The notes beneath the pieces are model-generated. The model saw only the letters and a program-made list of their open reading frames with translations, was not told where the DNA came from and made no database searches. Shown here piece after piece: positions 8,108 through 17,594 of a DNA stretch of 64,000 nt (its first letter is position 1; each line of letters opens with the position of its first letter). The translations under genes and the position numbers were made by a program. Source of the DNA: an uncultured Duncaniella sp. (GTDB lineage Bacteria > Bacteroidota > Bacteroidia > Bacteroidales > Muribaculaceae); contig CAJTMH010000001.1 of assembly GCA_910577255.1 (NCBI GenBank), forward strand, positions 769,942-833,941, in the 5' to 3' direction.

Positions 8108-11100
8108 TTACATGACTCTGATCAGAGTCCCTCCTGAATGGGCTGAAAGTTGGGGAGCATATTGGCTCTGCACAGTGGCAATGCCCGACGTAAATGTACC
8201 GGCATTGTTCACCCACATGTCATAAGTGAGCAGATAGGTTCCTCTTGGAAGATGTGTTATGAAGAATCGAGTGGATGCATCACGATTCTCACGATAGAAA
8301 TAGATTCCTTCCGCCACAATCGGCTTAGGGAGCTGTTCAACCGGTTCATAGCATGCAGGACGGTCATCAATCACCGTCACATAATCCATATCGCGGTCTG
8401 CACGGATGGTAAGCTGCACCTTCACCTTGTCACCGACCTTTAGCTGCGAGGGCTCTACTGTCTTAACACCTTGCGGAGTGGACTCTTCGAGGAGAAGGTG
8501 TTTGGTCACGGAGAGGGCATCACATCCAGCAGGCTCAACACGTGTCATGGAGTCGGTATATTGATAATAGACGGCTCCCCAAGTCGGGGTATCGGAGTTT
8601 CTCGCCACATTCAATTCCGGCTTTACTCCGGCATCCACAGAAACCGGCACTCTGAAATAGCCTGTGGCTTTTTCCACTGCTGAAGGTGCCACATCCACAC
8701 CATCAAATTTCACTTCGGCCCCTGACTCAGCGGAAATCCATGACTTTGAGGTAGATAGAATGGAGGCTATGACAGAGGATGTGGTGACAGATGTGCCCCA
8801 ATCCTTAGCCTCCTTCTGGAGTATCAGCCATTGACGTATCCTATCTATATCCTTGCATCCCGGCTCTACCACAGCAAAGGCATCGAGGACGATAGAGGTG
8901 GCTCCGATTTTGCCTATCGACCAAACCGTCATGTTGTCAAGCGATGGCCACCACATACCCTTCTGCGGAGTATAGGTGGAGTATTCCCTCAGCGATTCTA
9001 ACAGTTTGGCAGCAAGTGTGGGATAGCCATGCGAATTGAGGATGAGGGCTCCTTGAGCCTTACGCAGCACGTCATATTTTTTCCAATCACGCACTATCGT
9101 CTGGACTGTGGCCGAAATGGCCTCGGTCGCACCTGCCGACTTGACAAATCCTTTCAGCCGGTCACGCATCAAGACGTAGGTGGCATAATTTCCGTTCTTA
9201 TACTTTCTATAATTGCTTCCTACAGCCTTATCCATGAAGCCGATGGCATCGGTCATCATCGAACGCAGTGATTTATCCTCGGGAAGATATCCCATGGAAT
9301 AGAGACTGCCAAGCAGCATCAACACATTCTCGGTGACCCATTCGGATGACTCCTGCGCCTGGGAATACCATGCCCAACCGCCGTCAGGCCGCACCAGCTT
9401 TTGAAGAAGTGCAATATTGGCCTTAAAGGTCCGGTCCACTGTCTTCCTGTCAAACAGCAAGGCAAGACGCGTCATACGCTCGGTGTCCGACTTGGCATCA
9501 AGCATCCATGGTGTGGCCGAGAGAAGGATGGTCTTAAGATCGGCGTTCTGATCAAGCATGGAGGTAAGCATGGCTTCCGACTTGTCGCTGGCAGCCCATT
9601 CGGCAAGTATTTTCTCAATAGAGGGGTTATCACGGAGAATTCCCACAGCTACCGCAGCAGAGAAAATCGATGCGGCAGCTTCATTGGCCGTTGAAGCCTC
9701 GCAGTCAAGAATCCCCGGAAGAGCCGTCACCACATACCAGACAGGATTCTCGCAAAACTGCAACGACACCTTCGCTCCCGAAGGCACAGCCGGAAGTGTG
9801 GATGAATATGTAGCACTGTCAGGTGACATATAGAACGGATATGTGTCAATCACCGGTGTGACAGCAGGCAGGATAGGCAGAAGAGCCTGTTCGCCATCGG
9901 CAAAACAAGCAGTGGAAGCCTTGACACGATAACCAATGAAAGGAGCATCAGAAGGAGCTCTGAGCATGAATGGCACAGCTATGTTACCTTTTGGCGACAA
10001 TGTGTCGGTGTGCTCACGGCTATCAATAACCGAACCATCAACAGGATTGAAAATCTCAACAAGTGTACTGATTGTCTGCACGGAGTCAGTGGCATTCATC
10101 ACAGAAGCCATCACTGCCACCTCATCACCGGCACGCATGAAACGAGGAAGATTTGGCTGAACCATGACAGGCTTTGAAGTGACCACATCGGCTGAGAAAT
10201 TGGTTGACAACAACTTATCGGTATAAGCTATGGCCCGGAATCCCCATGTTGTATTTGCATCAGGCACCTTGAATGAAAACGTGAGATTACCGTCAGAGTC
10301 AGTGGTAAGCGAGGGAGCGAAGAATGCCAGCGGCACTTCACTCTCCCGATATGTGAAGGGTGTCTCCTGCTCCACGCCGGTAGAATCATCGGCAGGAGCG
10401 CTTCCTCCAGCGGTTGTCATGCCGCTGTCGAACGATGCATTAGCCATATCAGCGACGACCAGAGCTTCCTCCTCGGTCTCATCAGCCATCTCAGCTTTGG
10501 CCATCATCTTAACAGCTCCCAGGCCACGCACACGGATGGAGGAATTAGCATATCCTAACCTATAATTCCGGTTGCCAAGACCATATCCGTAGGTGTTAAA
10601 ATCAGGGAGACCCAGAGCAGGACATACTGCTCCCTTTTTCCTTGGAAGCGCGTAGAATGATGATGACATGGAGCCTAACGCAGGACTATCCCATGCGAAA
10701 TTATATCCATAACCATCCCTATAGGGATTAAATCTCCATGCAGTAGAGGCAATCGCATCAATGGCACGATTGTACATATCGAGCACAACGGCTGACTTCT
10801 TGCCTTCACCGGTCTCATCGGTCACCTTGAATGTCCATGTTTCTTCAGAACCGGGGATAAGCCTATCGCGGAACGACTCGATGGTGAATTTCAGTTTAGG
10901 AGATGGAACGTCACGACGGACATCGACTGTCAGAGAGGCTTCTCTGTAATGCCCTACGGCACCTATTGTCATCTTTGCCTCATTGACATCCTTAGGGAGC
11001 TTGAACGCGTAATGACGCATTCCTGCCGGAGCTTTTACCCATTCACGCGACAGAATCTTCTCTGATGTCCATATAGTGACAAGCAGATGGGTGTCACAAT

Positions 11101-13789
11101 CCACGGCATAAAGCCAACGTGCATTTCCTGCCGCGTCGGCATTGACCATAGATACCGGAGACCACAGCAGCGTCCCGGGAACCGGTGTAACTGTGTCGTC
11201 GGCACGATAAATCACCACTGACTGCTTCAAATCGGAAGCCAAGTCCTTATCAGCCAATGAGAATAGGATGTCATAACGCCCGGAAGGAACTGAAGAGAGG
11301 TCCACATCGGACTTGCCGGCAGCCAATGTGCCGGAAAGTATGATAGTGGAATCGCGTAGTACAGAATAGTTAACAGGCACCGGAACCACGGAGTCGAGGT
11401 AATTGACCACTTTCACATGCAGGTCCACCCGACCGGCACTGACGTTGACATTCTCAGGCATTGATGCCTGGATCTGATAACGTGTACCAGTCATGAACGA
11501 TGTTGATGCCTGGTGAGTCTCTCCGGCAATTGATGTGACAGAAAGTGTGGCCGAGAAGACACCTCCAGGTATAGGTGATGTGGCAAGCACCGAAGCAGGC
11601 ACTGTTATCTCAAATTCGCCCTCCGCATTTGTCACAGCCGAAGCTGTGTAGAACGAGATGTTGCGTGAGCCACGCCACCACCATCGCATCCACTGGCTCA
11701 CTCCAAGGTCAAGAGAGACTGTTGCGTCAACAAGCGGGAATCCGGTATAAGTGGCTGCCTTACCACGCAGAGTGACGTCGCCAATGGCCGGCACATCGCG
11801 CTCCACAGGTTGCAGCTCGACACTGAAAGTAGGGAATTTATAGTCGGAGACCTCAAACTCCACCACACGCCCACTTCCGGCAACCTCGATAAAGACTTTG
11901 CCTGTAAGAATGTCGTCAGGAATAAGGAATGAGCCATGCACACGTCCGAATAGATCAGTCTTTCCTTTTGAAGAGGAAAGCTCTGTGCCGGTAATATGAC
12001 GTATCACAACATCCACCTCCTTATCAGCAAGTGGACGCGTGTAATTACCTTTGTATTCATAGCAAATGGCCACCCACTCCATGCTGTCGCCAGGATGGTA
12101 GACCGGAAGAGAGGGATAACCCACGGCTGTGGTCTGCCATACGTCATTAGGCCTGTAGTCGTATGCATAGACATTCTTGGGTGCCGCGTAACGGTCATTG
12201 CCCTTGGAAGCGACAACAACACCGTTGGAGCTGTAGGCCAACATACCATCCGTGTCAGTCAGCCCGAGGTTGGAAGATGTGGCTGCTGATCTGGAATTTC
12301 TCTTCCAGAGCGTCAGGGCCGCACCACCCACAGGTGCACCGTCAACAGCATCCAGCACCCATAAATGATGCTCATCGAAATGAGAAGAGGCTATGGTATA
12401 GGCCGACACATGTATTTTCTGATACCAGTCACGTGAGGCGCTTTTGCCGTCAACCACAGGGATGGCTATGTAATTTCCTTTGCGAGGGAAAGTGTAGTCA
12501 ACCTTCACAGTGCATTCAAACGGCACTCCTGTCTGTGATGATTTGACCGGCAGAACAGCCACAGGTGCCTGCGCAGGCAATCCAGGCTGCTCATAGTCGG
12601 AATTGTAAAGCGGAGCCGATGACACATCGTAGATGTATATATCAGCCTTCTCCAGGTTACTGAGCTTGACCTCAAAGGTGATTGGTGCATCCGGCTGAAC
12701 AGAAGTAGGATGGGATACAGAGACCGATTTGGCTGCAATGTCCGCCTTCATGTTAAGGAGACAGTCATTGCGCCAATAGGCAGGAAATGAGGTGAGATTG
12801 CGGTTTATGGCTTCATATAGCCACTTTTTCTTCGCCATGTCATCGGTCATCATAGCTATGAGGATGTCGCCGGAATAATCGGATGTGCTGTATTCCTCAT
12901 AGAGGTCACGCAGTAAATCCCACTCCCGGTCAGCAGCGTTGATGGCAGCGTCGGCAGGCATATAGACACGATTGGCAATGAATGCAATGCGCTCGATATC
13001 GGTGTGAATCAACGGAGCAGGCCGACCGGTATGCAGACGCAGGAGAGATGCGTATATGTCAAGAATGCGCGTTGCTATTTGGTCGTACCGAGGGAATGGG
13101 GCCTGCAGATACAGGTCATGACGCGTCAGGAGCCCCCATGAGAACAAGGCTGAGGAGCGACCGCAACTGTTAAGGACACTGATACACTGAGTGGCCACGA
13201 AATCATAGAGAGTAGGATAATATATGTAGGTCTGACGCGAGGTCGCAGAGGTGTCACCGGTGGTGATGACCGAAGAATATTCGCTCAAAGGGACGCGCTG
13301 AAGCTCCGGAGCCAAGGCAAGGGCCGAGTCGACAAGCGAGCAAATTCTGGCTCTGAACTGATCGCCGCTCCACTCGGAGCAATCAGCAGGATATGGCTCC
13401 AAAGGGAGACTGCGTGAGTCATATACCCAACGCTGGCCTCCATAAATGGCGGCATAGATTTTAGCCTGTAACGTGTAGAGAACTCCCCGGAGAGCATTGT
13501 CGGAAGTGGAGGATGCGACCTCCGCGATGCGATTAAGGGCTGCCGTAGTGGTGACCGAGTTCTTGTCGACGAGCTGCTCGGCCACATAGTAGTTAAGCAG
13601 ATCACGCGTGACGGCCGGAGCGTCGTTTTTTTCAAGAGCCAAGGATAGATCGGCGAGAGCCTGTTTGCTCACAGTCTTAGGGAAAGCAAAGTCGGGAGCC
13701 TTGGGTGATTCAGCGTGTACACTCATAAAAGATAGAAACATAAGGATGGCATATAGGACCAGTTTGCCACAGTCAAAACGTATACGCAT
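8108..13789 (-). CDS. Alpha-2-macroglobulin family protein lacking the thioester
   Basis: 1893 residues with a Sec signal (about 1-26, ends SVHAES). After an N-terminal helical region come several macroglobulin (MG) beta domains, including GKVFIEVAGSGRVVEFEVSDYKFPTFSV. A linker about residues 1070-1140, rich in A/E/D, sits where a bait region would be. Next is the A2M segment (VPLAFFAPSLTTDSDGNLTF, TTWGFRAIAYTD) and an all-helical thioester-domain-like region. Where active family members have CxEQ, this protein has DCEAST at about 1362-1367: Cys1363 is present but the Gln is missing, so no thioester can form. Bacterial members are periplasmic or surface protease traps; this one would trap by shape change only, or be structural. 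It lies downstream of a Spy-like/sigma-factor group on the same strand. Confidence 0.9.
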   Translation of the reverse strand: MRIRFDCGKLVLYAILMFLSFMSVHAESPKAPDFAFPKTVSKQALADLSLALEKNDAPAVTRDLLNYYVAEQLVDKNSVTTTAALNRIAEVASSTSDNALRGVLYTLQAKIYAAIYGGQRWVYDSRSLPLEPYPADCSEWSGDQFRARICSLVDSALALAPELQRVPLSEYSSVITTGDTSATSRQTYIYYPTLYDFVATQCISVLNSCGRSSALFSWGLLTRHDLYLQAPFPRYDQIATRILDIYASLLRLHTGRPAPLIHTDIERIAFIANRVYMPADAAINAADREWDLLRDLYEEYSTSDYSGDILIAMMTDDMAKKKWLYEAINRNLTSFPAYWRNDCLLNMKADIAAKSVSVSHPTSVQPDAPITFEVKLSNLEKADIYIYDVSSAPLYNSDYEQPGLPAQAPVAVLPVKSSQTGVPFECTVKVDYTFPRKGNYIAIPVVDGKSASRDWYQKIHVSAYTIASSHFDEHHLWVLDAVDGAPVGGAALTLWKRNSRSAATSSNLGLTDTDGMLAYSSNGVVVASKGNDRYAAPKNVYAYDYRPNDVWQTTAVGYPSLPVYHPGDSMEWVAICYEYKGNYTRPLADKEVDVVIRHITGTELSSSKGKTDLFGRVHGSFLIPDDILTGKVFIEVAGSGRVVEFEVSDYKFPTFSVELQPVERDVPAIGDVTLRGKAATYTGFPLVDATVSLDLGVSQWMRWWWRGSRNISFYTASAVTNAEGEFEITVPASVLATSPIPGGVFSATLSVTSIAGETHQASTSFMTGTRYQIQASMPENVNVSAGRVDLHVKVVNYLDSVVPVPVNYSVLRDSTIILSGTLAAGKSDVDLSSVPSGRYDILFSLADKDLASDLKQSVVIYRADDTVTPVPGTLLWSPVSMVNADAAGNARWLYAVDCDTHLLVTIWTSEKILSREWVKAPAGMRHYAFKLPKDVNEAKMTIGAVGHYREASLTVDVRRDVPSPKLKFTIESFRDRLIPGSEETWTFKVTDETGEGKKSAVVLDMYNRAIDAIASTAWRFNPYRDGYGYNFAWDSPALGSMSSSFYALPRKKGAVCPALGLPDFNTYGYGLGNRNYRLGYANSSIRVRGLGAVKMMAKAEMADETEEEALVVADMANASFDSGMTTAGGSAPADDSTGVEQETPFTYRESEVPLAFFAPSLTTDSDGNLTFSFKVPDANTTWGFRAIAYTDKLLSTNFSADVVTSKPVMVQPNLPRFMRAGDEVAVMASVMNATDSVQTISTLVEIFNPVDGSVIDSREHTDTLSPKGNIAVPFMLRAPSDAPFIGYRVKASTACFADGEQALLPILPAVTPVIDTYPFYMSPDSATYSSTLPAVPSGAKVSLQFCENPVWYVVTALPGILDCEASTANEAAASIFSAAVAVGILRDNPSIEKILAEWAASDKSEAMLTSMLDQNADLKTILLSATPWMLDAKSDTERMTRLALLFDRKTVDRTFKANIALLQKLVRPDGGWAWYSQAQESSEWVTENVLMLLGSLYSMGYLPEDKSLRSMMTDAIGFMDKAVGSNYRKYKNGNYATYVLMRDRLKGFVKSAGATEAISATVQTIVRDWKKYDVLRKAQGALILNSHGYPTLAAKLLESLREYSTYTPQKGMWWPSLDNMTVWSIGKIGATSIVLDAFAVVEPGCKDIDRIRQWLILQKEAKDWGTSVTTSSVIASILSTSKSWISAESGAEVKFDGVDVAPSAVEKATGYFRVPVSVDAGVKPELNVARNSDTPTWGAVYYQYTDSMTRVEPAGCDALSVTKHLLLEESTPQGVKTVEPSQLKVGDKVKVQLTIRADRDMDYVTVIDDRPACYEPVEQLPKPIVAEGIYFYRENRDASTRFFITHLPRGTYLLTYDMWVNNAGTFTSGIATVQSQYAPQLSAHSGGTLIRVM

Positions 13790-13916
13790 GCTTGAAACAG
13801 GTAAATGGTTAGTAGATATATGACAAGAGGTGACGGATTCATGGTCGCCACCTCTATCAGTTAATTTTGTTATGTCGAGTATCGGAAACGCGGATATGAC
13901 AAGGCGCCGTGAGCTT

Positions 13917-14384
13917 TTATTTATTGCGACGGCGGTGTTGCTTCATGAGCTCGCGGGTGAAATCACGCTCCGCATCCTTTAGCTTGAAGAGCTGGCGTGA
14001 GGATAGAATCCCCTTGTACTCTTTGAAGTATCTCATCTCTATTTCATTCTCACGTCCTTTAAGCTCATAAGCGGCTTCGGCAGCCTTCTCATATTCAAGG
14101 TCAGTGGCCTTGTCGCCTTTCTTGAGGGTCTGGCGGTAGAGTTGCTCCGACTCCTCCTGCGCGCGACGTATCTCCTCGTCCATGGAGTTATAGAGTGGGA
14201 GAAACTTGGCCCGCTGCTCATCGGTCAGCTCGAGCTTCTTGGCTATGAAGTCATTCTTATATTGCTGGATTTCCTTCATCCATGATTCACGCTCACGCTC
14301 GGAAGGGCGCTGCTGCGCAACTGAGTCACAGGGTAGGATGAGAGCGGAGAGAATCAATGCAAGTAGGAAGGCGACCTTTTTCAT
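13917..14384 (-). CDS. Spy/CpxP-like periplasmic protein
   Basis: 155 residues: signal peptide (about 1-23, ends SVAQQ), then an almost wholly helical, highly charged body. It contains the LELTDEQRAKFLPLYNSM element (LTxxQ-like, about 52-69) and ends in a basic tail QHRRRNK. Members of this group are periplasmic chaperones or sensors of envelope stress. The position two genes after an ECF sigma factor on the same strand fits a stress-response role. Distance to the upstream gene is 114 bases, so it may have its own promoter as well. Exact function is not shown by the sequence. Confidence 0.75.
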   Translation of the reverse strand: MKKVAFLLALILSALILPCDSVAQQRPSERERESWMKEIQQYKNDFIAKKLELTDEQRAKFLPLYNSMDEEIRRAQEESEQLYRQTLKKGDKATDLEYEKAAEAAYELKGRENEIEMRYFKEYKGILSSRQLFKLKDAERDFTRELMKQHRRRNK

Positions 14385-14498
14385 AAGTCTACACTATTAG
14401 AATTAGGGGGGAATGGTAATAAATCGAAGATAAGTTGCCCGGGAGAGCTTCAAGGGCAGTAGAATTGATGATGTTGATTATGTACTTATACGTGTATG

Positions 14499-14972
14499 TC
14501 AGATTTCGGAGAAAGGGAACTCGGGTGCGTCAGGAGTAGACGGGGCCTCGTAGAGGGTATCGTCAAGGAATTCGTCCTCTTCGTAGGATGCAGGAGAGAA
14601 TCCGGTCTCGTAGAGGTCCTCCATCAACTGATAGTCGATTATCTCACCTTCGTTGATGAAGTATTCGTTGATGAAATGGTCATTGTCAAGGGCAGCAGTC
14701 ATGACCGGATTGTTCTCGATCGAGAGACCAGATGAATCGGGACGCATCAGGTCAAACATCTTCATCATACACCATACGCCCATGAACATGGCGGCGAGAT
14801 AGAGATAGGGACGCACACGTTGCCACACTGAGCGCGAAAGCACCTTAGGCTGGGGCTTCTCCCACTCCTGCTGCGGCAGTGAAGCGGCCATCCTTGCTGC
14901 AAAATCGTCGAAATAGCCGTCAGGGACAGTCATTCCGTCGTTATGGTTAACTTTTTCGAGAATATCTTTCAT
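14499..14972 (-). CDS. Probable anti-sigma / membrane partner of the ECF sigma factor
   Basis: 157 residues from the ATG at 14972; an ATG 45 bases upstream would add a poor leader (MRQQVGILSIISSK). The N-terminal third is cytoplasmic (starts MKDILEKVNHNDGM, contains VPDGYFDDFAARMAASLP). One membrane span lies about 54-75 (YLYLAAMFMGVWCMMKMF), followed by a strongly acidic outer part. No zinc-finger HxxxCxxC motif is present. The VPDGYF segment and this gene order (sigma factor, this protein, Spy-like protein) recur in Bacteroidetes, so an anti-sigma role is likely but inferred from context. It begins 104 bases after the sigma gene stops. Confidence 0.65.
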   Translation of the reverse strand: MKDILEKVNHNDGMTVPDGYFDDFAARMAASLPQQEWEKPQPKVLSRSVWQRVRPYLYLAAMFMGVWCMMKMFDLMRPDSSGLSIENNPVMTAALDNDHFINEYFINEGEIIDYQLMEDLYETGFSPASYEEDEFLDDTLYEAPSTPDAPEFPFSEI

Positions 14973-15076
14973 TGTTTTTGAGCTTATTATTGACAAAATC
15001 CCCACTTGCTGTCGCATCAGTATTGTGGCATCAACGTGGCTTTGTATAGGTTTAGACTGACATTATTAATATAGGT

Positions 15077-15637
15077 TTAATCGCTATCCTCAAAAAATTG
15101 CTCTATTTTTTTCACGGCAAGATGGTAGGAGGCCTTGAGGGCACCCACTGATGTCCCGAGTATTTCGGACATCTGTTCATACTTCATCTCGTCGTAGTAG
15201 CGCATATTGAACACAAGCCTTTGTTTTTCAGGGAGTGAAGCGATGGCCTCACGGAGTTTTCGGGCAAGTGTGTCACCGTCTATTTCGGTGTCGGCCTCAA
15301 TGAGGTTTATGAGGTGAGACTCCTCGTCGTCAATCGACAGCCCGAGGCGTTTTCGCTCTTTCTCGAGGAATGTGATGCTCTCGTTGATGGCAATCTTGTG
15401 GAGCCATGTCGAGAGGCGTGCATCACCCCGGAAGTTCTCGATGGACTGCCATGCTTTCAGGAATGTGTTCTGGAGCAGGTCGTTAGTATCGTCGTGGCTC
15501 TGGACCATTCGGCGAATCTGCTTGTAGAGAGGCTCGGAGTATTTCTTTATGACCTCGCCAAAGGCCTCACGGCACGTAGAGGGGTCCCTCAGACGCGCTA
15601 CAAGGTCACGGTCATCGATTTGAGTCTCAATTGGCAT
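15077..15637 (-). CDS. ECF-type RNA polymerase sigma factor
   Basis: 186 residues, normal length for the group. Region 2 is about residues 20-97, with DDTNDLLQNTFLKAWQSI (core-binding helix 2.2) and GDARLSTWLHKIAINE (2.3/2.4). Region 4 is about 128-182, with LPEKQRLVFNMRYYDEMKYE and the DNA-reading helix GTSVGALKASYHLAVKKI. Regions 1 and 3 are absent, as expected for extracytoplasmic-function sigma factors. It heads a minus-strand group with a putative anti-sigma protein and a Spy-like protein, suggesting an envelope stress regulon. A minus-strand TAAATTTG lies at 15672-15665 with a TTG 22 bases further up, a likely promoter. Confidence 0.92.
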   Translation of the reverse strand: MPIETQIDDRDLVARLRDPSTCREAFGEVIKKYSEPLYKQIRRMVQSHDDTNDLLQNTFLKAWQSIENFRGDARLSTWLHKIAINESITFLEKERKRLGLSIDDEESHLINLIEADTEIDGDTLARKLREAIASLPEKQRLVFNMRYYDEMKYEQMSEILGTSVGALKASYHLAVKKIEQFFEDSD

Positions 15638-15664
15638 AGCCTTAAAATGATTAATTCAACTTGA

Positions 15665-15697
15665 CAAATTTAATAAAATTATCTTAACCGGGCACAA
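15665..15697 (-). promoter_or_regulatory. Likely promoter of the ECF sigma operon
   Basis: Minus strand TTG (15697-15695), 22 bases, TAAATTTG (15672-15665). The spacing is slightly long. It sits about 28 bases before the ATG. Confidence 0.45.
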
Positions 15698-15780
15698 TTT
15701 TATTTCATAATTGTTGTTAAGTAATAATTACCCACATTAATATCAAACATTCATAAATATCCACATTTGTAATTACCATT

Positions 15781-16578
15781 ATGGCAACACCTTCACTTGA
15801 AGCGATACTTATCGCTCTCGCTCTGACGCTGCTGGCCGGCATGTCGACCGGCGTTGGGGCTATGATGTCGCTGTTTGCCAAGGCTGACAGCAAGAAGTTT
15901 CTGGCCGGAGCCTTGGGATTTTCGGCCGGTGTGATGCTCTACGTTTCGTTCCTTGACCTCATTCCGCTCTCGCTCGAGGATATAGCCGAGGTCATACCGG
16001 GAAAGGCGGGTGAAATCTATGTCACACTGGCATTTTTCGGTGGCATGGCTGTGATAGCGCTCATCGACTGGCTTATCCCGGAGGATGAGAACCCACACGA
16101 GCTCAACCGCCACGACGAGGGCAACAACAAGCATCTTAAACGCACCGGCACGATGCTTGCTCTGGCCATAGGCATACATAATTTCCCGGAGGGTATGGCC
16201 ACGTTCGTGTCGGCTCTCGACGGTCCGGAGGTGGCTCTGCCGATCGTGATAGCCATAGCCATCCATAATATCCCTGAGGGAATAGCTGTGGCGGTGCCTA
16301 TCTATCATGCCACAGGCGACCGCAAGAAGGCTCTGAAATGGTCGACTATCTCGGGGCTGGCCGAGCCTCTGGGCGCTCTGGTGGGAATGCTTTTCCTGCT
16401 CCCCTTCTGGTCACCGACGGTCAACTCGCTGCTGATAGCTGCCGTGGCCGGTGTGATGGTCTACATCTCTGTGGACGAGCTCCTCCCAGGCGCGGAGAAT
16501 TACGGACACCACCACATAGCCATCGGGTGTGTGATACTTGGCATGGCGCTTATGGCACTGTCGATACTGATGTTCTAA
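15781..16578 (+). CDS. zupT: ZIP-family metal transporter (ZupT type)
   Basis: 265 residues with about eight membrane spans. The two metal-site motifs of the GufA/ZupT branch are intact: HNFPEG starting at His133 and HNIPEG starting at His162. A hydrophilic loop with histidines (about 100-120) lies before them, as in other ZIP proteins. It should import zinc, and possibly iron, manganese or cobalt, across the inner membrane without ATP. It is divergent from the sigma-factor operon and convergent with the small gene at 16666, with a shared terminator between. The assignment is strong; metal preference cannot be read from sequence. Confidence 0.92.
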   Translation: MATPSLEAILIALALTLLAGMSTGVGAMMSLFAKADSKKFLAGALGFSAGVMLYVSFLDLIPLSLEDIAEVIPGKAGEIYVTLAFFGGMAVIALIDWLIPEDENPHELNRHDEGNNKHLKRTGTMLALAIGIHNFPEGMATFVSALDGPEVALPIVIAIAIHNIPEGIAVAVPIYHATGDRKKALKWSTISGLAEPLGALVGMLFLLPFWSPTVNSLLIAAVAGVMVYISVDELLPGAENYGHHHIAIGCVILGMALMALSILMF

Positions 16579-16601
16579 CCTTCCCGGACAGTAATAAAGT
16601 C

Positions 16602-16639
16602 AGCCCGGATATGACTGTTGATGCAGGCATATCCGGGCT
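16602..16639. terminator. Bidirectional terminator hairpin
   Basis: 12-bp perfect stem AGCCCGGATATG (16602-16613) with its complement (16628-16639), placed between the convergent zupT and the small gene at 16666. There is little U-tract on either side. Confidence 0.6.
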
Positions 16640-16665
16640 ATCATTTCGTAGGGGGGTAGATGGCG

Positions 16666-16902
16666 TCAGCTTTTGGCGTAGGAAAGGATTGTAGGGCTTT
16701 CGATGTTGACACCATACTGTGCGGCACGCTCCAGGATTGCTTTTGCCAGACGCGGCTTGAGGTCCTCGGGGCAATATCTGAAGTAGGCTTCCGCCGCACG
16801 CACGTGGGCTGCGTCGGGCATCGGATACTCCCGGCGTTCGGGGAGACCGAACACGCTGTCGGGAAGATCCTTGCGTTCGTCGTAAGAGATTACGTCGCTC
16901 AT
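16666..16902 (-). CDS. Small conserved-looking protein, DUF6582-like
   Basis: 78 residues, hydrophilic, no signal peptide or membrane span. The central segment PERREYPMPDAAHVRAAEAY resembles a motif of phage-associated and bacterial small proteins in which a (K/R)YP(I/M)PD element precedes a His-x-Arg helix (DUF6582-like; recalled, not searched). It follows the upstream outer-membrane-protein gene by 21 bases on the same strand, so the two are probably co-transcribed. Function unknown. Its tidy spacing and coding-like composition argue for a real gene. Confidence 0.6.
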   Translation of the reverse strand: MSDVISYDERKDLPDSVFGLPERREYPMPDAAHVRAAEAYFRYCPEDLKPRLAKAILERAAQYGVNIESPTILSYAKS

Positions 16903-16923
16903 TTCGGAAGTTGCTTTAAGTGA

Positions 16924-17439
16924 TTAGAGATTGAAGCGGAAACCGACCTGGAGGAGGCCCTGGGCGCCATAGCCGAGTTCACCGAAGATTGAGGCAGAAC
17001 GTGAGAGGCCGACCTCTGCTCCTAAGGGTGACGCCTGGAATGCGAAGTAGCACTTGTTGACTGAATCGTCGCCATAAGTGACGTGTGAGATGTCCACACC
17101 AATGCCGAGATGGCCGTAGAGGGTGACGATGCTGTTACGGTAATAGTTGTAGCGGCCGTTGAGCATGAGGACATGGTAATACACGTTGTCGTCAGAATGC
17201 TTGAAGCTTGCGCTTGAGAAGGTGTAGGAAGCTCCGAGATAGAAGCTGGGTGCCACTTTGAAGTTGACGCCTGCAGTGAGGGCTCCCCATGCGTTGTTCA
17301 CTTTACCTCCGTCGTGCATGTCGCTGTTGTCCATCTGTGTGTAGCCTCCATAGCCGATCTGGAACTGTGCACGCTGAGCCTGGGCTCCCACTGCCATCCC
17401 GAGGACGGCAACCATGATAAGTAAAAATTTTTTCATCAT
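16924..17439 (-). CDS. Outer-membrane beta-barrel protein
   Basis: 171 residues: signal peptide (about 1-21, ends GAQAQ), then alternating hydrophobic/polar strands rich in Tyr, Phe and Gly, ending in a barrel-type terminal strand LLQVGFRFNL. The size fits an eight-stranded barrel of the OmpA/OmpX kind. There is no C-terminal peptidoglycan-binding domain. It sits downstream of lptD on the same strand but is separated by a terminator, so it probably has its own promoter. A specific role cannot be named. Confidence 0.75.
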   Translation of the reverse strand: MMKKFLLIMVAVLGMAVGAQAQRAQFQIGYGGYTQMDNSDMHDGGKVNNAWGALTAGVNFKVAPSFYLGASYTFSSASFKHSDDNVYYHVLMLNGRYNYYRNSIVTLYGHLGIGVDISHVTYGDDSVNKCYFAFQASPLGAEVGLSRSASIFGELGYGAQGLLQVGFRFNL

Positions 17440-17511
17440 AAATAGTTTTTATAAGACATAGAATTTATCAGTCATAGTGAGGGCTGAACGTATCGCTACG
17501 CGTGTGAAACG

Positions 17512-17539
17512 AAAAAAGAGGAACGTAGACTCGTTCCTC
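17512..17539 (-). terminator. Terminator after lptD
   Basis: Minus strand GAGGAACG/CGTTCCTC 8-bp stem (17539-17532 with 17525-17518), 6-base loop, followed by six U (17517-17512). It lies 56 bases past the lptD stop codon. Confidence 0.8.
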
Positions 17540-17594
17540 CTTATAACATTTATGATGTGTGATTTGTTTCTGGTTGGCCAGGACGGCTACCGGA

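Noticed and set aside
13826..13855. Hairpin between the Spy-like and A2M genes as terminator
   Set aside because: The 7-bp stem AGAGGTG/CACCTCT has no U-tract on the minus strand; not strong enough to call.
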